Shown: positions 44,606 to 56,540, numbered from the stretch's first letter. The stretch: 64,000 nucleotides of DNA from Bos javanicus (GCF_032452875.1 NC_083876.1:3782001-3846000); one strand, 5' to 3'. Notes: generated from the letters alone by a model not told the origin. A program made the numbers and translations.

Positions 44606-45008
44606 GTTGGACTATAAAGAAAGCTGAGCACTGAAGAATTGATTCTTTTGAACTCTCATGTGGAGAAGACTCTTGAGAGTGCCTTGGACTGCAAGGAGAT
44701 TCAGTCAGTCAATCGGAAAGGAAATCAGTCCTGAATATCCATTGGGAGGACTGATGTTGAAGCTGAAGCTCCAATACTTTGGCTACCTAATGCTAAGAAC
44801 TGACTCATTGGAAAAGATCCTGATGCTGGGAAAGATTGAAGGCAGGAGAAGGCAATGACAGAGGTGAGGTATTTGGATGGTGCCACCGACTCAAAGGACA
44901 TTAATTTGAGCAAGCTCCAGAAGTTGGTGATAGACAGGGAAGCCTGGCATGCTGCAGTCCATGGGGTCGCAAAAATTTGGACATGACTGAGTGACTGAAC
45001 TGAACTGA
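44606..45008 (+). mobile_element. BovB 3' fragment
   Basis: Begins GAGAGTTGGACTATAAAGAA and ends GTGACTGAACTGAACTGA. About 400 bp, non-coding through decay. It is separated from the previous BovB by about 60 bp that I cannot assign (44544-44605). Confidence 0.93.
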
Positions 45009-45059
45009 GGATTTGGTGATGTAATCTTAAACATATATTTTAATATGAGAGAAGAAATC

Positions 45060-46555
45060 TGATATAATCTGATATATTTGAAATTCTATATTTTTAAATA
45101 GAATTTATCTTTCATAGAAGTTTTAAATTCATAACAAAATTTAGTGGAATACCAAAATTATTCTATAGCTCTTGCTCCCACATATGCACATATTCCCTCC
45201 ATCAAAATCTGACACCAGAGTGGTACATGTGTTATAATCAATTAACCATAATCAAAATAAGCCTACATTGATATGTCATTATTACCCAAAGCCTATAGAT
45301 TACCTTAGAGTTTGCTTGATTTGTACATCTTATGTTCTGTGCTTAGTCATCCAGCCCTGTCTGATTCTTTGCAACCCCATGGACTGTACCATGCCAGGCT
45401 CTTCTGTCCATGGAGATTCTCCAAGGTAAGAATATTGGAGTGGGCTGCTATGTTGTGCTCCAGGGGATCTTCCCAACCCTCGGATCAAACCTAGGTCTCC
45501 TGCACTGCAAGTGTATTCTTTACCAGATGAGCTACCAGGGAAGCCTCTGTACATCTTATGGATTTTGATAATAATGGCATGTATCCATCTTTATAGTACC
45601 ACACATAGGAGTTTCACTGCCTTAAAATTCCTCTGTGCTCTGCTTATGTATAACTTACTCTAATCCAACCTCTGACAAAAATTAATCCTTTCACTTTCTC
45701 CATAGTTTTTACTTTTCCAGAATGTCATATAGTTTGAATCACACAGTATATAACATTTTAAGTCTTGCTTATTTTACTTACTAATAGACATTTGTGTTCC
45801 CTCCATATCTTTTCATGACTTGATAACTCATTTCTTTTTTGCACTAGATAATATTTTATTGTCTGACTGTTCTATCATTTATTTGTTCATTTACCTATTG
45901 AAAGACATAATAATTGTGTCCAGGTTTTGGCAATTATGTATAAGGATATTATAAATATTCTTGTGTAAGATTATGTGGAGACATAATTTTTCAATTTCTT
46001 GTGTAAACACCAAAAATGAACAATAGTTGTATCCTATGATAAGAGTAAGGAACCTCCAAACTGTCTTCTGAAGTGACTGTGCCATTTTGCAGTCTCACCA
46101 GGAATGAAGAGAGTTCCTGTTGCTCCACATTCTCATCACCATTTGGTTTGTCAGTGTTCCAGAATTTGGCCACTAGTGGTCTGTAGTGTTATTTCACTGT
46201 TTTAATTTGAATTATCCTAATGGAATAGGATGTAGAATATCTTTCCAAATGGTTATGTGTCACCTATATACCTTTTTCGGTGAGGTGTATCTTCAGATTG
46301 TTGGCCTAGTTTTTAATGAGGTTATTTGTTTTCTTATTTTCAGTTTTAAGACATTTTTGCATATTTTGGATAATAATTATTTGTCACGTGTATTTTGCAA
46401 ATATTTTCCCCCAGTTTGTGACTTGTATTCTCATTCACTTGACATTGTATTTTACAGATTAGAAGCTTTTAATTTTAATGGAGTCCAGGTTATCCATTAT
46501 TTCTTTTATGGATTGTGTCTTCGGTGTTGTATTGATCATATATTTATATGTAATT
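45060..46555 (-). mobile_element. Ancient L1 3' end
   Basis: Antisense L1 3' UTR text: TATGGATTTTGATAATAATG, GCATGTATCCATCTTTATAG, GAGTTTCACTGCCTTAAAAT and CTCTGTGCTCTGCTTATGTA (45556-45650). The ORF2 end region follows (TCTCACCAGGAATGAAGAGA near 46093, TAGTGGTCTGTAGTGTTATT near 46172). This is an older subfamily than the other L1s here. It is interrupted by the Bov-tA at 45335-45547. Frames such as 46186-46566 are antisense shadows. Confidence 0.75.
45335..45547 (-). mobile_element. Bov-tA SINE with perfect TSD
   Basis: Minus-strand head GGCTTCCCTGGTAGCTCATC, with GGTTTGATCCGAGGG as B-box region and the BovB-derived body. TGTACATCTTATG flanks it at 45322-45334 and 45548-45560 (13 bp, exact). 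Confidence 0.93.
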
Positions 46556-46562
46556 CACATAT

Positions 46563-46852
46563 ATGAAAGCAAAAGTCACTCAGTTGTGTCTGACTTTTTG
46601 TGACCTCATGGAATTTTCCAGGCCAGAATATTGGAGTGAGTAGTCGTTCCCTTCCCCAGGAGATCTTCCCAAACCAGTATCGAACCCAGGTCTCCCACAT
46701 CACAGGCAGATTCTTTACCAGCTGAGCCACCAGAGAAAGTCAAGAATACTAGAGTGGGTAGCCTATCCCTTCTCCCGTGGATCTTCCCTTCCCAGAAATT
46801 GAACTAGGGTCTCCTGCATTGCAGGTAGATTCTTTACCAGCTAAGCTACCCA
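46563..46852 (-). mobile_element. Bov-tA SINE with duplicated tRNA head
   Basis: A Bov-tA (46563-46740) is followed directly by a second copy of the head plus part of the body (46741-46852). Two heads are visible on the plus strand: AGATTCTTTACCAGCTGAGC at about 46709 and AGATTCTTTACCAGCTAAGC at about 46828. This is either a tandem duplication or two insertions at the same place. Confidence 0.85.
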
Positions 46853-48497
46853 TATATTTTACATTTATAAAATCTCTTTTACATTTATGTTTTATAGAAT
46901 ATTAAAGGCACAATAATATATACTAATATAGAACATAATTTAGGATGCATTATGAATAGAAAAAACAAATACTCAAAAGTGTATATTATATACATTATAT
47001 GTAATTTACTATAGAACACAAAATGTGATGTGTAATGAAGTATAGTAAAATGATGCAAATATAAATAAAAATATATAAATATAAGGTGATGTAAAATTAA
47101 ATACATTGCTTAAAATGTAGTCAACATACTACCAGTTAACATAAACACTGTAATGTAATTCATCAATAATTAATTTATAAGACATATAAAATATTTAACA
47201 AGGTTTCCACAGATTTAAAGCTTGGCACAAATCTAAAGGACATAGTACATAGTATCCTGATAACCCCACTTTACCCAGCCATCAGTATTTAAAATTGGCT
47301 GACTATAAAGTAGAGTACCTGTCTTCTCTAGAAAGACTTTTCTTATGTTTCCCGAGATTGCTTAAACACATAGTCCCATATGTTGAAATTTCTATATTCC
47401 TAAACACTGACAATTTTTTTCCTGTGTGTCATTATAGGATTAATAATAGCACAAAATACTAAAACAATGTTGTAAATTTTAACACTTCATTATTTAGTAA
47501 TAAAATCAGTTGCAAATTTTTCATACCGATTTAGAGTATTGAGTAAAAGATGCCTTGCTCTCTTGAAAATTCCCACCAATAAGAACAATGCTTGACTTTG
47601 AAAAGGTGCTGAATAATGAATCAATACATTACATTTGCCTTGATGAATTAAGACGTTATTTTTTGTGTGCAGTAGCTGTAAGTAATTGATTGTAATGTTG
47701 CATATGCAGTTGTTCTGTTCCATTACTTATCTCCTATTCTCATACTTATGGCCAGTATCTTCTCTTCCTTAATATTTTCTCTCTCATTCAAAACATAACA
47801 TTCTTATACCTCAGTTAATAATTATTACCTAAGCTTCTTGGTTTAATATCACTTTCTATGGAGAAGTATGCTTGCTGTATGAATTCTTTAAACCAACTAC
47901 TTAAGATGGACGATCTGTGGATTTTCTGACTATGGAAAAACCTGGAAAAAGGTTTGTTGCTGATAAAACTATAAATTAATATTTGTAACAGAAAAAGAAC
48001 ATGAATGGAGAAAAAGAGTAAGCTGTAGTGATATAATTATTCAGGCCACCAAGCATCTCTATTTTAGAAGGAACACTTGCTATCACATTTTTAGAGTGTA
48101 CATTTTAAGAAAATGATAAGCAACATCTAAGAACAATGTTTACTATGTCATGAATTGTTTAATTTATATCCTGATCTCTGTGGTAGGCATGTTTTGAGAA
48201 GCATACCCAAAGATCAGTACTCTAATTTTAGAAAAAAAAATAATGCCTGGTTTTGTTTATTAATGTGAATATTCACATGCTTTTCCTTCAGTTTTGAAAG
48301 CTTTCACTTAGCTTCACAAAACATCTCCACCACAAAATATTAGCTTCCATCTTCCAAACAAAGGCTTCGATTTTCTGTCTCAGCACTGTTCCTTGATTTC
48401 ATGGTGTTCTAGAATTCATTCCAACTCTCTTTTCCATAACTCTACTAGCCCCACACAACTGCTATTTTCCAATAAGTTCCCATAATTCATCACTTCT
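46853..48497. other. Long unassigned AT-rich stretch
   Basis: About 1.6 kb without a confidently named repeat or gene. It contains AT-rich low-complexity sequence at 46860-47100. The frame 47723-47490 (77 codons) has no recognisable domain. Confidence 0.45.
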
Positions 48498-48509
48498 ACT
48501 CTCTTGAGA

Positions 48510-50045
48510 TGTGTATGGCATAAGCCCACTTACAAGAGGAAGCATCACTAAGAACAAAACTAGTGGAGGTGATGGAATTCCAGTTGAGATATTCAAATCC
48601 TTAAAGATTTGTTAAGTCTGTTAAAGTGCTGAACTCAATAAGCCAGAAAATTTGGAAAACTCAGCATGGGCCACAGACTGAAAAAGGTCAGTTTTCATTC
48701 CAATCCCAAAGAAAGCACTGCAAAAGAATGTTCAAACTACCATATAATTGCACTCAGTCCACACACTAGCAAAGTAATGCTCAACATTCTCCAAGCCAGA
48801 CTTCAACAATATGTGAACTGTGAAATTCCAGATGTTCAAACTGCATTTAGAAAAGGCAGAGCAACCAGAGATCAAATTGCCAACATCCATTGGATCATTG
48901 ACAAAGCAAGAAGTTCCAGAAAAACCTCTACTTCTGCTTTATTGACTATGCTAAATGCTTTGTGTGGATCACAACAAACTGTGGAAAATTATTAAAGAGA
49001 TAGGAATATCAGACCATCTGACCTGCCTCCTGAGAAACCTGTATGCAGCTCAAGAAGCAACATTTAGAAATGGAAATGGAACAACAAAGTGGTTCCAAAT
49101 CAAGAAAGGAGTACTTCAAGGTTGTATATTGTCACCTGCTTATTTAACTTATATGCACAGTACATCATGCTAAATGCCAGGCTGCATGAAGCACAAGATG
49201 GAATGAGGATTGTGGGGAGAAATATCAGTAACCTCAGATATGCAGATGACACCACCCTTATGGCAGAAAGTGAAGAACTAAAGAGACTCTTGATGAAAGT
49301 GAAAGAAGAAAGTGAAAAAAAATAACTTAAGGTTCAGCATTCAGAAAACTAAGATCATGATATCTGGTCCCATCACTATATGGCAAACAGATGGGGAAAC
49401 AATGGAAACAAAGGGTGACTCTGTTTTTCTTTTTGGGGGGGCTCCAAAATCACTGCAGATGGTTACTGCAGCCATGAAATTTAAAAAACAAAACAAACAA
49501 AAAAACCAAAAACAAAAAAACACCTTGCTCCTTGGAAAAAAATCTATGGCCAACCTAGACAGCATATTAAAAAGCAGAGTTATCACTTTACCAGCAAAGG
49601 TCCATCTAGTCAAGGCTTTGGTTTTTCCAGTAGTCATGTATGGATGTTGGACTATAAAGAAAGCTGAGCATGAAAGAATTGATGCTTTTGAACTTTGGTG
49701 CTGGAAAAGACTCTTGAGAATCCCTTGGACTGCAAGGAGATCCCACCAGTCCATCCTAAAAGTAATCAGTCCTGAATATTCATTGGAAAGACTAACGCTG
49801 AAGCTGAAGCTCCAATACTTTGGCCACCTGATGCAAAGAACTGACTCATTTGAAAAGACCTTGATATTGGGAAAGATTGAAGATGGAAGGAGAAGGGGCA
49901 ACAGAGGATGGTTGGATGGCATCACTGACTCGATAGACATGAATTTGAGTAAGCTTTGTGAGTTGGCTGATGGACAGTTGATGGACTGGAATGCTGCAGT
50001 CCATGGAGTTGCAAAGAGTCAGACATGACTGTGAGACTGAACTGA
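48510..50045 (+). mobile_element. BovB LINE, RT to 3' end, with 12-bp TSD
   Basis: A sense copy from the RT entry (AACAAAACTAGTGGAGGTGA near 48551) ends GAGACTGAACTGA. ACTCTCTTGAGA flanks it at 48498-48509 and 50046-50057. Frames 48666-48995, 48955-49173, 49089-49325 and 49312-50028 hold RT motifs, including the intact box RYADDTTLMAESEE. Several frameshifts and an inserted AAAACAAAC-rich stretch at 49480-49525 break the ORF. Confidence 0.95.
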
Positions 50046-50057
50046 ACTCTCTTGAGA

Positions 50058-50379
50058 CAATTTCCCTCCTTCTGGCTTTCTGACACCAGTCAAACAAAGG
50101 CATAACCCTGGTTTAATCCTCTCCTACATCCAAAACTGGCACTATAAAGCCATTTGTTTTCTCGTGATTTGTGTCAATGTAAATCTATCTTCTGTAATTT
50201 TTAAGTGGTTCAGAAAATTTCTATGTGTCATTTTTGCTTCCTTGCTTATTATCCACAGAAGAACACTTGAAGATTGGCCATATTTTCTTCATATCTTCTC
50301 TACTATTTGTTACCCCTCACCCAGAAAATGTCTTATAATGGGATACATTGTAGAATCATAAACATTATATGTGTGTGAG

Positions 50380-50386
<7 letters not shown>
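50058..50386. other. Unassigned sequence
   Basis: No gene or named repeat is recognised. Confidence 0.4.

Positions 50387-50435
<49 letters not shown>
50387..50435. repeat. (TA)n microsatellite
   Basis: About 24 uninterrupted AT units, long enough to be length-variable between individuals. Confidence 0.97.
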
Positions 50436-50436
<1 letters not shown>

Positions 50437-50914
50437 CAGGAGTAAAAATAGAAATAAAATCTCAAAGTACCCCTTAGGTCCACTCAGGCTTAGTTATGAA
50501 TATCCATAATATTTATTATATTTAACATTATGCTAAATTGTGATAAATAAAAAATAATAAATGTAGATTATCAAATTGAGGAAAATACTATGTAACACCA
50601 GAATTTAATTCTTGTAAATATTTTAAGTGAAGTAGCTACTAGTAATGATCTATGGCAATTTTACAGTTAAAGTTGCATATGGAACTGATTTTATTAGAAT
50701 ATTTAATATATAATTCTTCTTTTCATAAAACTAACTCTAAAGTTAACTCAGAATTCCTGTGATAAATTGAATTTGACTATTTTACATAAGTAAAGAATTT
50801 GAAGCATTTATTGACACAAAGATGTTAGCTATTCAAAAATACCATATGTAAAATTGATAGCTAACGGGAATTTGCTCTATGGCTCAGAAAATTCAAACAG
50901 GGGCACTTGTATCA
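50436..50914. other. Unassigned AT-rich sequence
   Basis: No gene or named repeat is recognised. Confidence 0.4.
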
Positions 50915-51256
50915 AACTATAGGGGTAGGATGGGGAGGGAGATAGGAGGGGATTTCAAAGGGAGAGGATATATGTAGAGCCTGGTGGGCTGCAGTCCATG
51001 GGGTCGCTAGGAGTCAGACACGAGTAGGCAACTTCACTTCCACTTTTCACTTTCATGCATTGGAGAAGGAAATGGCAAACCACTCCTGTGTTCTTGCCTG
51101 GAGAATCCCAGGGATGGGGGAGTCTGGTGGGCTGCCATCTCTGGGGTTGCACAGAGTCGGACACAACTGAAGTGACTTAGCAGCAGCATGGCTGATTCAT
51201 ACTGAGGTTTAACAGAAAACAGCAAAATTCTGCAAAACAATTATTCTTCAATACAA
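50915..51256 (+). mobile_element. L1 3' UTR fragment split by a SINE
   Basis: The outer pieces 50915-50972 (GGGGTAGGATGGGGAGGGAG, GAGAGGATATATG) and 51188-51256 (CATGGCTGATTCATACTGAG, AAACAATTATTCTTCAATAC) join into an old L1 3' end. The SINE below sits between them. Confidence 0.7.
50973..51187 (+). mobile_element. BOV-A2 SINE, 5'-truncated
   Basis: Starts AGAGCCTGGTGGGCTGCAGT, passes the dimer linker ACTTTTCACTTTCATGCATT near 51044 and ends GTGACTTAGCAGCAGC. The first monomer is truncated. Confidence 0.92.
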
Positions 51257-51259
51257 GAT

Positions 51260-51996
51260 CAGATCAGATCAGTCCCTCAGTCGTGTCCAACTCTTTGCAA
51301 CCCCATGAATTGCAGCACACCAGGCCTTCCTGTACATCACCAACTCCCGGAGTTCACTCAGACTCACGTCCATCGAGTCAGTGATGCCATCCAGCTGTCT
51401 CATCCTCTGTCGTCCCCTTCTCCTCCTGCCCCCAATCCCTCCCAGCATCAGAGTTTTTTCCAATGAGTTAACTCTTCGCATGAGGTGGACAAAGTACTGG
51501 AGTTTCAGCTTTAGCATCATTCCTTCCAAAGAAATCCCAGGGCTGATCTCCTTCAGAATGGACTGGTTGGATCTCCTTGCAGTCCAAGGGACTCTCAAGA
51601 GTCTTCTCCAACACCACAGTTCAAAAGCATCAATTCTGTGGCACTCAGCCTTCTTCACAGTCCAGCTCTCACATCCATACATGACCACAGGAAAAACCAT
51701 AGCCTTAACTAGATGAAACTTTGTTGACAAAGTAATGTCTCTGCCTTTGAATATGCTATCTAGGTTGGTCATAACTTTCCTTCTAAGGAGTAAACGTCTT
51801 TTAATTTCATGGCTGCAGTCACCATCTGTAGTGATTTTGGAGACCAGAAAAATAAAGTCTGACATTGTTTCCACTGTTTCCCCATCTATTTCCCATGAAG
51901 TGATGGGACTGGATGCCATGATCTTCGTTTTCTGAATGTTGAGCTTTAAGCCAACTTTTTCACTCTCCACTTTCACTTTCTTCAAGAGGCTTTTTA
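51260..51996 (-). mobile_element. BovB 3' part, (CTGAT)n tail, 11-bp TSD
   Basis: An antisense copy of about 740 bp runs from AGATCAGATCAGATCAG to GCTTTTTA. CAATACAAGAT is at 51249-51259 and again at 51997-52007 (exact). The minus frame 52036-51269 is open for 255 codons over the whole remaining C-terminal region (GLKLNIQKTKIMASSPITSW to the end), so this copy is comparatively little decayed. Confidence 0.96.
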
Positions 51997-52071
51997 CAAT
52001 ACAAGATACATAAAATAATACAGTTGATTTGATCATAATAATATTCCAAAGACAATTATGATAGCTTAATT

Positions 52072-53036
52072 TAGGTCAGGAAGTAACAGTTTGAACTGGA
52101 CATGGAATAACAGACTGCTTCCAAATAGGAAAAGGAGTACGTCAAGTCTGTTTATTTAATTTATATGCAGAGTACATCATGAGAAATGCTGGGCTGGAAA
52201 AAGCACAAGCTGGAATCAAGATTGCTGGGAGAAATATCAATAACCTCAGATATGCAGATGACACCACCCTTATGGCAGAAAGTGAAGAGGAACTAAAAAT
52301 CCTCTTGATGAAAGTGAAAGAGGAGAGTGAAAAAGTTGGCTTAAAGCTCAATATTCAGAAAACGAAGATCATGGCATCTGGTCCCATCACTTCATTGCAA
52401 ATAGATGGGGAAACAGTGGAAACAGTTGTTGACTTTATTTGTCTGGGCTCCAAAATCACTGCAGATGGCTATTCCAGCACTGAAATTAATAGACGCTTAC
52501 TCCTTGGAAGGAAGGTTATCACCAACCTAGACACCATATTAAAAAGCAGAGACATTACTTTGTCAACAATGGTCCGTCTAGTCAAGGCTATAGTTTTTCC
52601 AGTAGTCATGTATGAATGTGAGAGTTGGACTATAAAGAAAGCTGCACACTAAAGAATTGATGCTTTTGAACTGTGGTGTTGGAGAAGACTCTTGAGAGTC
52701 CCTTGGACTGCAAGGAGATCCAACCAGTCCATCGTAAAGGAGATCAGTTCTAAGTGTCCATTGGAAGGACTGATGTTGAAGCTGAAACTCCAATACTTTG
52801 GCCACCTCATGCGAAGAGTTGACTCATTGGAAAAGACCCTAATGCTGGGAGGGATTGAAGGCAGGAGGAGAAGGGGATGACAGAGATTGAGAAGGCTGGA
52901 TGGCATCACTGACTCGATGGACATGAGTTTCCGTAAACTCCGGGAGTTGGTGATGGACAGGGAGGCCTGGCGAGCTGCCATTCATGGGGTCGCAAATAGT
53001 CGGACACAACTAAGTTACTGAACTAAAGTGAACTGA
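52072..53036 (+). mobile_element. BovB LINE, mid-RT to 3' end
   Basis: Sense, about 965 bp, from GTCAGGAAGTAACAGTTTGA. Frame 52179-52652 has RYADDTTLMAESEEE intact and is then cut by TAA at 52651, where other copies read AECHRIDAFELW. It lies head-to-head with the BovB at 51260 and tail-to-tail with the one at 53276. Confidence 0.95.
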
Positions 53037-53235
53037 AGTTTAAAAATGTACAGCTGCATAATAAGTAAAAGAAGAAGAAACCTATACATAAAGTGTTGAA
53101 CTGGAATGTTAATAAGTGTGATACTTTCTAATAGAAATGCTGTAATTTTGTAAATGTTGAGTGTTAAAGAAAATTCATGGAGATGGTTTTAATGTGTAAA
53201 CATTTTGTAAATGTGGTACAAATCAGTGCTCTATA

Positions 53236-53274
53236 AAAATTTTTGATTTCCCAGTTTAATAGGAAATTAAAAAT
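53236..53274. repeat. Long imperfect direct repeat flanking BovB, left
   Basis: About 38 bp (AAAATTTTTGATTTCCCAGT and onward) resembles 54436-54472 (AAAATTTTGATTTCCAGTTT) with a few substitutions and single-base length changes. It probably marks a long TSD. Confidence 0.75.
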
Positions 53275-53275
53275 G

Positions 53276-54154
53276 TTCCAGTTGAGTTAAATCACTCAGT
53301 AGTGTCTGCCTCTTTGTGAACCCATGGACTGCAGCATACCAGGCTTCCCTGTCCACCACCAACTGCTGGAGCTTGCTCAAACTCATGTCAATCACATCGG
53401 TGATGCCTTCCAACTAGTCTCATCCTCTGTCGTCCCCTTCTCCCCCCACCTTCAATCTTTCTCAGCATCAGGGTCTTTTCAGTGAGTCAGCTCATCTCAG
53501 GTTGCCAAAGTATTGTTTCAGCTTCAGCATCAGTCCTTCCAATGAATATTCAGGCTTCATCTCCTTTAATATGGATTGGTTGGATCTCCCTGCTGTCCAA
53601 GGGACTCTTCAGAGTATTCTCCAACACCACAGTTCAAAAACATCAATTCTTTGGTTCTCAGCTTTCTTTATACCCCAGCTCTCACATCCATGCATGACTA
53701 CTGGAAAAACCATAGCTTTGACTAGATGGACCTTTGTTGGTAAAGTAATAGTTCTGATTTTTAGTATGCTGTCTAGATTGTCCATAGCTCTTCTTCCAAG
53801 GAGCGAGTGTCCTTTAATTTCATGGCTGTGGTCACCATCTGCAGTGATTTTGGAGACCAAAAAAATAAATCTCTCACTGTTTCCATTGTTCCCCTGTTTG
53901 CCATGAAGTGATTGGAATGGATGCCATGATCTTAGTGTTTTGAATGTTGAGTTTTAAGCCAATTCCTTCACTCTTCTCTCTCACTTTCATCAAGATATTC
54001 TTTAGTTCTCCTTCACTTTCTACCATAAGAGTGGTGTCATCTACATATATGAAGTTATTTATATTTCTCACAACAAACTTAATTCCAGCTTGTGCTTCAT
54101 CCAGTCCAGCATTTTGCATTATGTACTCTGCATATAAGTTAAATAAACAGGGTG

Positions 54155-54196
<42 letters not shown>

Positions 54197-54435
54197 CTTG
54201 ACATACTCCTTCCCCAATATGGAACCAGTCCATTGTTCCATGCCCGGTTCTAACTGTTGCTTCTTGATCTGCATACAGATTTCTCAGGAGGCAGGTAAGG
54301 TGGTCTTGTATTCCCATCTCTTGAAGAATTTTCCACCATATGTTGTGATCCACACAATCAAAGGCTTTGGCAAAATCAATAAAGCAGAAGTGAATGTTTT
54401 TCTAGACCTCTTTTGATTTTCCTGTGATCCAATGG
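53276..54435 (-). mobile_element. BovB LINE, RT motif A to 3' end
   Basis: An antisense copy of about 1.16 kb runs from TTCCAGTTGAGTTAAATCAC to the motif A codons (AAAGGCTTTGGCAAAATCAA, coding FAKAFD). The box is YVDD (IYVDDTTLMVESEGE in the minus frame 54353-53874). A (TA)n tract interrupts the RT. Decay is greater than in the neighbouring copies. Confidence 0.95.
54158..54194. repeat. (TA)n microsatellite inside BovB
   Basis: About 18 TA units expanded from the ACAATATA sequence that other BovB copies have at this position. The minus-strand reading frame passes through it as repeated Ile-Tyr. Confidence 0.95.
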
Positions 54436-54472
54436 AAAATTTTGATTTCCAGTTTCATTGGAGAGTAAAAGG

Positions 54473-56198
54473 GTTTATTGATATTCAAAAAATTACTACT
54501 ATTCAACTTTACCAAGAATTGTTCATAATGGAAATTGAATTTAAACAAATTTTGAAGGCACCATAATTCCTGTCTCCTTCATTTGTTTGGGTCAAATCAT
54601 TCAATATTTTTGTGATTACCTTTCATGATCAATAAAATAAGAATAGAATGATGTTATCTGGATCTTCTTGAATGTCTCATGATAGTGTCATGCAAAATAC
54701 TGAAGACAATTTGAGCTTTAGGAAAACCAAGGGTTTGCTTTCTTTCCATACTGTAAACTGTTTGGAAAATTTGTTGGATTGGAATATTGAAAATATAATA
54801 TTCTCAGTGCACATGCATCAAAATTTGTGTTATTTCAATACACCTTAAATCTTTTCTTTGTCACATCAAAATTTGGGGGAATTTCTTTAGAAATTGTCAA
54901 CAACAGATGCTAAAATTGCTAAATGATCTGTGAAAATCATCACAATGCTTGTGGAAAAGTGAAGTTTTTTTTTTGTTGTTTGTTTTTAACTATAAGATTC
55001 TTCTCATATCCTATCTGGTAGTGTAACTTGTTTATGCAAATTATCATCAGTGCCACAATTGGCATAGCATAAAATTATTCTGAAATTATTCTTGAATGAA
55101 AAGACAAGGTCAGTAAGTGAGTAAGAACAGAGGGAGAGAGCAAGAAAGAGAGCAAGCTGGCCAGCTACTGTTGAATAACAAATAATTTCCAAACTTACCA
55201 ACTTAAAAGACAAGCATCTTGCTCACAGGTCTTCAGATCAAAGGGACTTGTTATGTATAGGCTTTCCTTGTCTAAGATTAGCATGTCTTTGCTCCTAGAT
55301 TTAGCTAGGGTGAAAATATACATCATGAGTCTTTTATGTTCAGTTGTCTGTGATTCGTGTCATAAAAATCGCAAGACATAAGAGAGTAAATGGAACATAC
55401 AATACATCTTAGATTCAGAATTAGCCCAGTGTTAATTTCTGTACATGTTCCTTAGGGCAGAGTAAGTCTTATGAAGGACAGAAAGTCAAATGCTAAGAAA
55501 GTATGTTCTACAATTATGAAAAACAGTAAGAATTCTGGGTGGGAGATTTGGTAGAGTTAATCAATTTACTGTTTCATAGATTCTGAACATGAGACTAAGA
55601 GTGATAAAAACACATTACTACTGATATTATTGTTATTACTACCACTTCTAATATTCTTTCTACTGAAAATGGCAGTGGCAAGAAGCATGTATGTATGAGT
55701 AATGAGGGATGACTAGCAAAAAAGTTGGATATATATATATTTTTCCTTCTATGCTGATTATAAAATTAAAAATTCTGTCATAAAACATATTTAATTGAAC
55801 AAAGTTATAGAGGGCAAGTGTCAAGTTTGGCCTTTGTCCTTCATTTTGAAATCATACAAAAAGAAATTTGATCAGAAAATGTATCAAGAGCTTCCTTAGT
55901 CTAGGATATTATTTTTGAAAGTGTTTGGTATGAAAATCCTCCCTTTCCAAACCAGACTGTGTACTTTTTTGAATAATCTCCAAAGAGTGGACTCTTGATG
56001 AACATGTCCAGATGTTCTTAACATGAAAGGCATCATGCAGGGGGTTAGTAGGATGAAGGTTGGGTTTATAGCCTCTAAGAGAAAGGTCAGGTCCTTCTGA
56101 GGAATGTTTCCAGTAGTTCTTAACTACTTGCTAAAGTGTGAACTAGAGATATCCTTCCCCCAGATTCAGGTAAAAAGTAGTTTATTAAGCTATGTATT
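54473..56198. other. Long stretch with no confident gene or repeat
   Basis: Bases 55145-55260 (CTACTGTTGAATAACAAATA, CAAACTTACCAACTTAAAAG) resemble a common ancient mammalian repeat with TGTAACAAA...ACTTAGTGGCTTAAAACA text, but I cannot assign a family. Everything else is AT-rich and unremarkable. Confidence 0.4.
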
Positions 56199-56540
56199 CA
56201 GTCAGTTCAGTTCAGTTCAGTCCCTCAATCATGTCCGACTCTTTGCGATCCCATGGACTGCAGCATGCCAGGCTTTCCTGTCCATCACCAGCTCCCAGAG
56301 TTTACTCAAACTCATGTCCATTGAGTCGGTGATGCCATCCAACCATCTTATCCTCAATCATCTCCTTCTTCTCCCACCTTCAATCTTTCCCAGCATCAGG
56401 GTCTTTTCTAATCAGTCAGTTCTTCGCATCAGGTGGCCAAAATAATGCTTCAGTATTAGTACTACCAATGAATCCTTTAGGATGGACTGGTTGGATATCC
56501 TTGCAGTCCAAGGGACTCTCAAGAGTCTTTTCCACACCAC
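56199..56540 (-). mobile_element. BovB 3' fragment
   Basis: Antisense, about 340 bp, from CAGTTCAGTTCAGTTCAGTC to AGTCTTTTCCACACCAC. It contains only the C-terminal coding end and the tail. Confidence 0.94.

Noticed and set aside
46186..46566. 126-codon hydrophobic frame resembling a membrane protein
   Set aside because: It is the antisense of an ancient L1 ORF2 end; T-rich antisense L1 always reads as hydrophobic.
49341..49940. 199-codon minus-strand open frame
   Set aside because: Antisense shadow of the sense BovB at 48510-50045.
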